This document shows, piece by piece, positions 48,767 through 59,239 of a stretch of DNA of 64,000 nucleotides (within the stretch, counting starts at the first letter, position 1; each line of letters begins with the position of its first letter). The stretch is from Phoenix dactylifera. Taxonomy: Eukaryota > Streptophyta > Magnoliopsida > Arecales > Arecaceae. Below the pieces are notes generated by a model. It was not told the DNA's origin. It was given only the letters and a program-made list of their open reading frames with translations, and did no database searches. The stretch lies in contig NC_052400.1 in assembly GCF_009389715.1 (NCBI RefSeq), positions 20,677,674 through 20,741,673 on the forward strand, given 5' to 3'. Made by a program: the position numbers and the translations under genes.

Positions 48767-49435
48767 CTTGCTTGATGGATTTCCAGGCCTCCTTCGTAAG
48801 TGCTGGGCTGCCTTCCGTTGCATAGTTCCTTATTGGGCTGTACGTCTGTAAAGCTTTTGTGCTGGGTCAAGCCTGGGCCTACATAGAACAGCAATGATGC
48901 GTGAATGGAACTGGATGGCTCCCTCGAGAATTCAATTTGGGCTAGGCCCGATCCTGTCAAACTCGGCTTGAACGTAGCAAACTGGACTTTCCTCCGAATT
49001 TCTTTATGATAGAATTCGACGGACGGTGATCCCATCAATTAAGAATATGTTTTGAATGAATCATTATTTATCACACAGTTTAGACTAATGTGATGGCACA
49101 TGTTTTGCACTGTTGACGTTAAGGTGTAAAAGTATTTCAAATGACTATAATTAGTTATTTAGTCTTCTTTTTTCAGTAATTTAGGTTTGCTACTCACAAT
49201 TTCTGATAGATGAATGTGATTAGTTCAAGAGTAATGAGATTCTGATACATGCTTGTAATACCGAAAACCAAGAATTGACGAATTCAATCAAAAAATATGT
49301 ATTTTGGGAAACAGATTTATGCTTGAGGAGTATAGCTTTCGTGTTAACTTCACTAAAAGGAAGCACCATCGCATCCACAGTACCGTCGAGTTGGCTCAAG
49401 ATGTATGCGCGGATGCTGTTTGGAAGAAAATATTT
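48767..49435. other. Spacer, nothing recognised
   Basis: No gene or complete repeat is visible between the solo LTR and the LINE remnant. Confidence 0.4.
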
Positions 49436-49830
49436 ATTTATTTATTTGTACAACAGCGGTTCACACTTGATGGGTGTCAATGCGGCCAACAAGATCAGAA
49501 AATAAAAGACTATATAAGGGCACAGGCAATAACACTTGATTCGCCTAGATGAAACCTTTACAATGATGGGCTGCATAGGAGGCATCCTAGTTTATAGCAC
49601 CGTTTGCTTTCCTATATACATACGTGGTCTGATGGGAGGCACACTTCTTCAGTAATCTGCGGACGTCATGGAGCAGCGGCCTCCCTTTCGTACCACATTT
49701 TTGACCCCAAACCCACTCAATCACCATAGTCGAGTTTTTCCCAAGGAGGATGTGATCCACACCCAACACCAGCAAGCAACGACGTGCCGAAGATCCGCCT
49801 CCCTCCGCTGCCACGGCCTTGTCAAAAAAT
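49436..49830 (-). mobile_element. LINE 3' end with RNase H remnant
   Basis: On the minus strand the frame reads VDHILLGKNSTMVIEWVWGQ, then RPLLHDVRRLLKKC, then TYVYRKANGAIN, the closing part of a LINE RNase H domain. It is followed by a 3' region that matches the copy at 53882-54260 (shared words ACAGCGG, ACTTGATGG/ACGCAACGG, GCGGCCAACAA). At its low-coordinate end a TTTA-rich run (49430-49449) would be the A-rich tail. 5'-truncated and inactive. Confidence 0.6.
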
Positions 49831-52800
49831 TATTTATAGCAACCACTGTGGTAATAATAATGCTTTTTATTTAAATTGTGTACATTCTATGGTAAAAAAG
49901 TTTTCGCCACACAGCTACTCTTCAATGAGGGAAATGAAAGGAATACATGCCCCACCTTTATATTGCTGTTGCATTCTCATAATCCAAGCAACAAACCGAC
50001 AACTATACTCACATGAATTGATTTTGCTCCATCCTCTTAAAATGGAGCTGTGTTTATTTCCACGTAACACTCTTCCAAGAAATTTTTGGACATACTTGAT
50101 TCCCAATAATGGCCATGGGCAAGTTCCATGATGCAAATAAGGCAGAGTTTGGAAGTATGATCGGATATGATTTAAGTGGCATGACTCTGATGTGGTGCTG
50201 GGCTGAGCGGTTTTGTACTGGTCGAGCAGGATTTCTTGCTGCAACACATTATCCCACTTAGATTAGCTTTGCCACGTTGGGAGTCCATTCTTTGTCATGC
50301 TTATATTAGATTTTTATTTCTAGTTTATCATAATTTTTATTCCAATCCTAGTTAGAATAGTTTACAAGTATGAAACTTTTTTATGCGTGACAGTAGAATT
50401 GTTCATATTTTTATTTTTTTAAAAAAAAATTATTTTTTTATTTTTTTCACTACTGTTACTTAATTTAATTAATATTTGTTCTATATTCTGAACCATATGT
50501 TTGATCTATACGACGAGAACTAATTTCATCCGCATAGCAGCCTCCATTGAGCCCTCTTCCACCAAGGAATGTCCGATATGGGTAGAAAGACTCATATCCT
50601 CTCCAACAGTATGGGCGAACTCGCGTGTAAGTATGTCACTCCAGTTCCACCTTAGTACCGGCAGATCAGACGGAGGGCATTCGATTTCCACATTTAATCG
50701 ATGTCCGTGCGTTGCAAATCTGGATTATTCCAATAAAATTAAAGTCCCGTTCCTACTGTGTTACGCCTCGATGGTCCGTCTTCTGTATGTTAAAGCACGG
50801 CCAATATCAGTGCGCTGCGGAAGTGATTCCAGCGGAGCTAAAAAAAAAAAAAAAAACATAAAGCCAACATTGCAGGTGGCATGTACTTATCACCGATGAG
50901 GCCATGAACTGGCAAGCACTCTATCTCCATCGTAAATGAGTTGTTTGCAATTGAAAAATTGACGAACGAAAGTTGAAAATGAAGAAAGAGAAAGCCAAGT
51001 CTATGGCAGCACAACAATGCCTTTGAATGCGACGAAATGATAGAAAATGTTTTTTCTTCCACCACACTGAAGAAAAAAAGTGCACGTCATTCCCCGGTTA
51101 TTTGAGCTTTTAATAGATTCTACTCCAGTCCACCACTTTTGACTCGAATAAAAAGCAATCACATTCCAACAGGAACAAGGCAGGAGTTGGAATGCATGTT
51201 AGAAAAATATTGCCTAAAAATTATTATATTTTTATTTTATAAAAATATTATAAAAAATAATTTATTAGAATAAATTTAGAAGATTGAAAAGAGCTTGTTT
51301 AGATCGAGGTGTGTTATATACACTGCCTTAAGAATATGATTCGCCCCTACATGCGGGTTTGCAGCGATCTTATTCTTAAGGTACAATAATCCGACTCAGT
51401 TCGATTTTTCTCTAACGAGCACGATCGCTGGGGAAACTTAACCCGATCGACTTCTTCAGATGCCTAGAAAAGAATAAAAGATGAAAAGGAAGAAATTTTT
51501 TTGGAAACAGAGTAGCAGTAAAAAAGAGAGAGAGATTGGATTGAATTAGGATTAATCACATAGGAGTTTATTTATAGATTCTATACGAAGAATAGAGAAA
51601 CGTGACTCTTCTGAAGATATGTAATGTTTCGAAAATATTGTATTTTTTTGGAAGCCAATATTTTCTTTCGAAGAGTCATAACTTTTCTATATAAAAAAAA
51701 AAGTCTCGCAAAAAATATTTTAAAAAATTTAAAATAACTAAAAATTAGAAAATATATATTTTTTAATTAAAACTCCAACTATGCATTCCGAAGTCTCTCC
51801 CGACCGCAACCTACTTCCCACTTTCCCTTGTTTTCAGACAGCAATCCGGGCTCCGTCATGTAAAGCTGTGATCTAGGGGGGGGGGGGGCAAGGGAACCAG
51901 AACGGCGATGTGTCTGAAAAATGATCGCTCGCAAGGGCCAACTACTTCACCGACGAAGCCCTGTGTCTTTGGACCAAAAAAAAGAAAGCCCTTGTGCCCA
52001 GCCTGGCCTGTCTATTTCAAACCGATCTTTGAGAGTATGGAGGTCAGCTATCAGGTCTCTGTGCCGGGTTCCGATGGTCATAAACGACAAAGAGATCGAC
52101 ACGTCCACGTAGGCCCTGCAACGCGGCCAAACGCTTTATTTCACGTCACACGGATGATGACACTAGCGCGGCCCGGCTGTCATCTTCCAGCTTTTTGCTG
52201 CTGCTGCTGCGATAGTTCTTACAACCTGCGAAGCCAAAATAATAATAATAATAATAATAATAAAATATAAAATATATATCTATAATAAGCCCATTGGTAA
52301 AAATTTATATAATATCTTCAAAATGCCGAGACAACCCAGCCTACCACTCTATTTACCTTTCAATATACATGCTGCTATCTTCTCTTCGCATGCTCACAGT
52401 ATCATGCAGCCCTTAGCGATTAGACGTGTCGAGAGGAGGAAAAGAAAAAAAAAAGAAAAAAGGCAATGCAATCCACGCGAAGTAGCCAAGATTCGCTTGG
52501 AATAATGCCGCGGCAAATTATTCGTCGAGCACCAAAATTTCAAGAATCCTGGGCGCTATTCCGAATTAATGGCGACTTCTCCTCCCAATATCCCCAAGGG
52601 CTTGAACGAGATGGTGGTTTGCACCGTTCAATGCAGCACGTCATCTTCAGCCAGCGAGGACATTATCCCTATCGTTGACTCCAAGTTCGATAGTGAGGGT
52701 TATTTTCTTGGTTAAATGATTCAAAAGTGATGTCTACGTGCAACTAAACCTTCTGCAAATTGTAGCAAGCCGCGTGTACAATATCTACTCTGACCGCCTC

Positions 52801-53881
52801 TCGACGTGTTCTCTAAACTTTAGACACGTTGCTGCAATTCTCTCTCTTGAATTACTATTGCTCTTCCCTTTAAAAAAAAGAATTACTATAGAGAATGGCT
52901 GTCATTATTATGCCACGAAATATGAGGAATTCCTTGATGGTGATTAGGTAGCAATCAAGTAAACCTACTGCACAAACTATTTTCCATCCTTTGATGTATG
53001 ACCGTTGGATTACAGGTGCAACATTACTGTCGTATGAGATGACACATCTAAATAGAGAAGCTAATAGTACTGCAGACTCGATGACGATTTATGTGGCTAA
53101 CCATACGAAGACTATATTATGGACTACTTCTGACAAATATTTATTCTAAATTTTTATATATTTTATTTTTTGATTTCCACAAATGTATTAAGTTTGACCA
53201 ACTTGCTATTTTACATGGAGATGATGAGGTTAAGGTGGTCCTAGGATGAACAAGTACCACCCAAGAGTAGCTTTGAGTGTGGTTACCTCTACTGCAATTA
53301 AAAATTATAGCTTTATTATAGACATGAACAAAATATATATCATTTTTTTCTTTTAAATTGGATGATTCAAACTCATGATCTATACTTCATAAAAAATATC
53401 TAAAAAAAATCAAAATTCATGTATAAAACTTAAATATAAAGTAGATGCTAAATCAGACAATTTTAATAGCATAATATTATATTTTACTATGATATAGAAA
53501 TCAAAATCTACTAAATTTAAATTAATATATGGAGATTATTATCCATGAAGTAGATTTTCAATTTATGCATCCTTTTATATATTTCACTATACTAGAATAA
53601 TTCATATTATTCACTTTTATACTGACTTGATGCATATATTAGAGACTATCAAAATATATGAACTTTGGTTTTAGGTATTTTTCACATTACAACTATATTT
53701 AATATGGTTTGGATCTTTGGGTGAAATTATTTAATATAAATTTCAAAATTATTAACTTATAAAATATGCAAACTTTTTCTAAAGAAAACCTATATATTAG
53801 GCTTTAGAATTTTGTGTTCGGCTTATGAAATCAATAGAATGCCTAATGGTGCACAACAGTGCATGAATCTGGGTGGACTTG
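49831..53881. other. AT-rich intergenic DNA with simple repeats
   Basis: No supported gene. Contains a poly-G run of about 12-14 near 51877-51890 and an (AAT)n microsatellite at 52238-52263. A stem-loop pair CCTTAAGAATA/TATTCTTAAGG lies near 51326 and 51371. A diverged copy of a segment also seen at 13560-13760 lies around 50580-50760. Open frames at 50501-50899 and 51908-52270 resemble no family I know. Confidence 0.45.
52238..52263. repeat. (AAT)n microsatellite
   Basis: About eight to nine uninterrupted AAT/ATA trinucleotides. Confidence 0.9.
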
Positions 53882-54260
53882 ATTTTTTTTTTTTTGACGC
53901 AACAGCGGCTCAGACGCAACGGATGTGAATGTGGCCAACAAAACTAGAAAAAAGAGGTCACACAATGGCTCAGGCACAAACTCGTGGTTTGCTCAAACAA
54001 AGTTTTCGGAGTGGTGAGCTGTAAAGGAGGCTACCCAATTTACAACATCGTTTACTTCCCTAGAGACATGCGTGACCCGATAAGAGTCACACTCTCCCAG
54101 TAGTCAGCGGATGTTGTGAAGCAGTGGCCTTCCCTTAGCAGTGTAACTCTGACCTCGAATCCACTCGATCACCGTAGCCGAGTTCCTCTCAAAAAAGATG
54201 CGATTCGCACCTATTACGAGCATCACATTGGTGATGTCCTCCTATGTGGTCCTGGACTAA
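53882..54260 (-). mobile_element. LINE 3' end, same subfamily as 49436-49830
   Basis: A poly-T run at 53882-53895 (a poly-A tail on the minus strand) is followed by GACGCAACAGCGGCTC. The body lines up with the copy at 49436-49830 across the 3' untranslated part and the RNase H end (shared GCGGATGT/GCGGACGT, AAGCAGTGGCC/GAGCAGCGGCC, GAGTTCCTCTC/GAGTTTTTCCC). It is interrupted and truncated before the reverse transcriptase. Confidence 0.6.
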
Positions 54261-54454
54261 CGGCACACATGTTGAAGATCTGCTGATCTTCGGTCGCCAT
54301 CAGTCTGGCATCATGGTCTTTAATGACAAATTTTACACCTATTTTTTTTTTCACTAATATGATCGTCAAAGTTTATCTCGAAATACCTAGATTACGGTGC
54401 CAGATTCCCAAGGACGATAATGTCTTTGCACTCAGAAATGCTTCAGAGCCTAAA

Positions 54455-55298
54455 GGGTAGTTCTATATACACCCCCCCTATTGCTCAGGACACCCCCTAA
54501 AAACCAAAAAAAAAATACCCAAACTAACCTTTAGTGTAATTACCATATTGCCCTTGAAATTTTCTCATACACCCCCCCTTCCTCCTCCGTTTCGTTTTGA
54601 AAAGAAAAAAAAACCCCCCCTCAAACCCCCCTTAAACCCCTCGATCCATTTACATCGTTTAGGCGATCTTTGAAGGAAATTTAAGCCCCATTCGAAGCAT
54701 GGACAAGCAACTAGTGATTTGGGACGAAGAATCGGCCGCAAAGGTACGTGTTCCACCTTGTTTCGAAATTTTTTTTTTTTCACGGTTCGTGCTCCGTTCG
54801 GCACTGGATCGCCGAACAAAAGGCTTCTGTTCGGCTGAACAGTGCCGAACAGAAGCCTTCTGTTCGGCAACCCTCAACCGAACAGATCTGTTCGGCTGCA
54901 CAGTGCCGAACAGAAGCCTTTTGTTCGGCGATCCAGTGCCGAACGGAGCACGAACCGTGGAAAAAAAAAATTTCGGGAGAAGCCGGCGAGGTGGTTCCGG
55001 GAGAAGCCGGCGAGGTGGTCGGAGATCGGGAGAATGCCGGCGACGAGAGGGAGAAGGGGGAACGGGGGGGTTTTGGGCGTTGGCGAGGTGTTTTGGAGGG
55101 GAAGAGCGGGGTGGGGGGGGGGTTTGGGGGGTGTAGAGAGCAATTTAGGTGAGGGGGTGGGGAGGGTGGGGGGTAATTTAGGAATTTTTAATTTTTTAGG
55201 GGTGTCCTTAGCAAATGGGGGGTGTAGAGAGTATTTAATTTTTTTTTAATTTTTGGGGGGTGTCCTGAGCAATAGGGGGGGTGTATATAGAACCACCC
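54455..55298. mobile_element. Non-autonomous Mutator-like element (MULE)
   Basis: Terminal inverted repeats of nearly 50 bp: the left end starts GGGTAGTTCTATATACACCC and the right end, reverse-complemented, GGGTGGTTCTATATACACCC, both continuing through CCTATTGCTCAGGACACCCC. The nine bases GAGCCTAAA flank both sides (54446-54454 and 55299-55307), a perfect 9-bp target duplication typical of MULEs. Just inside the right end a degenerate second copy of the terminal motif occurs (about 55188-55225). No transposase is encoded. Inside are a long hairpin (54764-54975) and a short exon-like frame (MDKQLVIWDEESAAK, from 54699) that ends at a GTACGT donor and may be captured host sequence. The near-identical ends and perfect duplication suggest a recent insertion. 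Confidence 0.88.
54764..54975. repeat. Long hairpin-forming inverted repeat inside the MULE
   Basis: Arms of about 71 bases (54764-54835 and 54905-54975) are almost exact reverse complements: CGAAA, a T-run, CACGGTTCGTGCTCCGTTCG and onward to CTTCTGTTCGGC. The 69-base loop holds further copies of CTGTTCGGC, including a smaller perfect palindrome around 54844-54868 (GCCGAACAGAAG mirrored). Confidence 0.92.
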
Positions 55299-55307
55299 GA
55301 GCCTAAA

Positions 55308-58300
55308 CCATGTTGCCCAAATAATAAAAAACGTGTCAGTTCACGACGGTGGTGTGTATCAAACCTCACTTTGCGTGGTTCCGACTAGATACGCATGCAT
55401 GCCTTGTGCTACATCATGTGCCAGTGGCAGGGTGCCTTTTCTCTTTTAAACCAGGGTGGGCCCCGCCAATTTTGAACAGTTTCGAAACCTTTGCCTCGGG
55501 CCAGCCGTGTGGGGCCCATAGACCCTGTAGGGTAGGACCAAGATGTCGGAAAGAGCGGACAAGTTTGTGTCAGCCTACTTGCGATTCATCCTTCAGCTTT
55601 TAAATAACATGATAACTCCATGGGTCATGGGGTGACTAGCCAAACATTTTTTTTTTTTTTTACTTTTGATTTTCATAACTAAAATATCAAGTAATTTTTA
55701 CCACTAAATCTTGTCAGAAAGAGTCATGTTGAAGTTGATTTATAAACAGAGACTTATACTTTTCTCGCATTCTATAGAACAATTTTCTATGTTATTGAAG
55801 TTATCATAACTAAAATATCAACTAATTTTTACCATTTTCTCTTTTTCCCAAGAAAAATACCTTAGAAGTTTATTCCCCTGAGAAAAATAAATTTTAAGTT
55901 ATCTGGATTGCCATAACATGCCAAAGAAAAAAACTAACATATATTGTAGGATTAAGCTCACATAGCAGCACTTTGTTTTGCCTTTTTCTTCCAAAGAAGA
56001 GAGCTTACCTAACATATAAATTTTAATATTACATGGGGAGGGGAGTTTGTGATTGTATAGTGTACATCATTTTTATAAAGTTTGGAATGCATGTAAAGTT
56101 AATGGTTCCAGCAAATAAACAAATAGATAGTCCATGGTTTTCACAAGTTTTGATTTTTATTTTACAGAAAGAAGTATGCAAGTTGGGGGTCACTAATTGT
56201 ATTTTGATAATAGTTAACTTCCTTTTTCTTATCCGAAGAGAGAAATGAAAAGAGAAGAGGAAAAAATTCCTTCCTTTTCTAAGTCAAACCCAATTCAAAC
56301 AGGCCATATTCGAAGATTGATCAATAGCTTCAACTACTAGCCTCATCTAACCATAGCATATTATACACCTCTGTCGAGTTCAAGATTGAGTTCATGTTCT
56401 CTCAACAGCCCTTCTCCAGTTTCAAGTTCAAAGTTCAGCTCAAATATTCAGAGTCGAGTGTTCAATTGTATTTGTACAATCTCATCACTTGAACAACTAT
56501 GTAACAGTATAAGGTAATATATGACAGCATGAACAGACCTCAAACTGGTTTTTGATATAATACCATTACTCTCAAACTTTTCATATGAGAAGGCATTTGT
56601 AGAACATTTGGACTATTCATATTAGTTATATGAATCATCATAGTAACAACCTAGCTCAGATCCATGGGAAGAAATATGCGTGCGCAAATATCACAATAAT
56701 TGCATGTTAACTTGAAAATAACACCATAAAATTCTATGCATAAGCTAATGGAAATTACAAGCTTCTCAGCGCACCTAATGGACCATTCAGTAGTCTTACA
56801 ACAGATCATTTAATATGCATCTCAATTTTAGAAATGAACAGCGTTAACCGATCACATATACAAGACCGCAACCTTGCAGTTTTAAAGTGCAGGGCTTATT
56901 CCTCTATCACAATATGTCGGCTATAAGAAGGAAATAAAGGGGCAACAATAGTAATTTCATTTTAAAAACATTAATCAGCTTTATAGGTAGCTTCAACTAT
57001 TCATCTGTTTGTCATGAATAGATTGGAGAAAGGATGGAGATAAGAGAAAAAGAAGGATGGGGAAAAGGATGGATGAAAGGTTTCCTCCCATATGTTTGGT
57101 GAAATATAGAAAGATGGATGGAAACGATTTTTTTTTTTCTGTTTGTTATAAAAGGAATGAAAGAAAAGATGGATAATATATGTATAACATTTTTACTATG
57201 CTACTATTTGATAAAAAAATATTATTATTATCAATTTATAATGTTTATATATACTAAAGAAGTAAGACAATGTATAAACCTATAATCTTTATAATTTATA
57301 ATTATATAAATATTAAATTTTATTTAACTTTAATATATAATTTTTAAATTGATTATATATGAATTAATTTATTTGTATATTAATTATATATGAATTAATT
57401 TATTTATATATTAATTATATAAATAACTAATTAATTTATAATTTAATGAGGCGTAATTTCTTCTAGTAAAAGAGTGAAGAAGTGTCCGAGTTTAGAAGGA
57501 TGCAAATTGGTGGGACGAGATGGATGAACAATCCCTCCTTTTCATCAATCCTTTGTAAGATTTTTTGAACTAAAACCAAATGGTGGTTAGAGGCCATCCA
57601 TCTTTCCAACCCCATCTATCATCCTTTTTTATCTGATCGAAGAGAAGGAAATTTTTTTTCAACCCACTCAACTCAGATTTCTAAAAAAAAATTAGAAGAA
57701 GATCGAAGAATAACGAAAGTAGGACTTAAGTTCTCTTTTCTTTCATTGATGACCTACACCTCCTAAACTGAGGTACATAGCCTTTATTTATAATATTAGT
57801 GAAGTCTTTCTTTTTACAATTCGGGTTAAATTCTTCTTTTAGTTTGATTAGGACTAGACATCTTAAAATAAATATGACTAATAAAAATATTTTAAAAAAT
57901 CTAAAATTCTTAAGGAGGTAGATCTCTACTTTTACATCAACTCTACATTCAGTCGCTCCATTTGATTCTTCTCGAATAAAGAGCTATATCTGGCCAAATA
58001 TTATCTGAAAAGAAAACTTTTGGTTTGATTAGTCCGTTTTTGGTTATAAACGATGGAATTTTAGCCCGATTTAATGTCCTAGAAGGTTAGCAAAAAATTG
58101 TAAATTTCGAAAAACTACCAATTTCATAAAAGAAAAAGATCATCTCAATCGGACATCGTATGACCAAGTTGTGCTATCTGAAAGTTTGGCACGCGATTCA
58201 ATTTTTTGATGTGGCAGATCTTATTCTTGGACCCTATCCATTCCTACTCGTAGTGGCCAAAGTGATCCACAACGAATTTGGTGATTCTCTTGTATATTCG

Positions 58301-58554
58301 TATAGTAACCACAGTATTCTATATCGAATCTGATAAATATTTTGGATATCAGTAATGGTTAAAATAGTTCACGTCGGGCCTTGTGATTTTTCTGGATCAT
58401 TTTTTATATCCTAGGGTTAGATTGGAGCTTCAAATGCCCAGCATGTGAATGGGAACGGAGAACACGGCAGACTTCCCACGGAATGGCGCGGACTTCCGCG
58501 CACTTCTCACCACCTTGGCGGAAAAAGGCTTGCCCACTGCGGAAAGCTCTCTCT
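55308..58554. other. AT-rich intergenic DNA upstream of ascorbate oxidase
   Basis: No gene recognised. Around 57340-57430 a unit of about 31 bp based on TATATATGAATTAATTTATT repeats two to three times. Between about 57013 and 57650 the two ends carry complementary GGATGGA-rich and TCCATCC-rich stretches, suggesting a foldback MITE relic. The last few hundred bases form the promoter of ascorbate oxidase. Confidence 0.45.
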
Positions 58555-58563
58555 CTATAAAAA
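58555..58563 (+). promoter_or_regulatory. TATA box of the ascorbate oxidase gene
   Basis: CTATAAAAA, directly after a CTCTCTCT run, lies about 185 bases upstream of the start codon. It is the only canonical TATA box in the immediate upstream region. Confidence 0.65.
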
Positions 58564-58745
58564 CACGACTTCCCCTCCCACCAGGTCAATACCTTTCTCA
58601 AGTCTCTCACAACTAAACTTGTCTTAGCTTCGTTTCAGACACTATTGCAATTATTTTTCCAGAAAATACTTTCCCCACCTCACTTGTTTCCAACCTCTTC
58701 CTCATCTAATCTTCTCCGACTTCTAATATATACTACCACTAAGAC

Positions 58746-59206
58746 ATGGCCATGAGGCCTCTCATGCCACTCGTCCTCCTTTGTATCATCTTGGCTCCGT
58801 TGCCAGTTTCCCTGGCCTCAAAGAAGCGGCATTTCAAATGGGAAGTGGGCTACATCTACTGGTCGCCGGACTGCGAAGAAAACATCATGATCGGGATAAA
58901 CGGCCGTTTTCCGGGTCCTACCATCCGCGCCAAGGCCGGCGACACCATTAAAGTCGAGCTAAAGAACAGTCTCCCCACCGAGGGAGTGGTTATCCACTGG
59001 CATGGCATCCGACAGGTAAACACGATTCTCGCATGCACCAACGCATACTCACACCCCCTGTGCCCCGACCCATCTCTCTCTCTCTCTCTCTCTACGTGTC
59101 TCTGTGTTTTTTTTTTTTCCCCCTCCCAGATGTCGGCAACGTGGGGTGATCATGCAACGGACATGAAGCTAGCTTGCACCATCTCTAGTGTTATTACATG
59201 AGGCAG

Positions 59207-59239
<33 letters not shown>

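Noticed and set aside
54565-55249. Repeated peptide frames rich in AEQKPFVRR-like motifs
   Set aside because: Produced by the hairpin repeat of the MULE being read in several frames, not by a gene.
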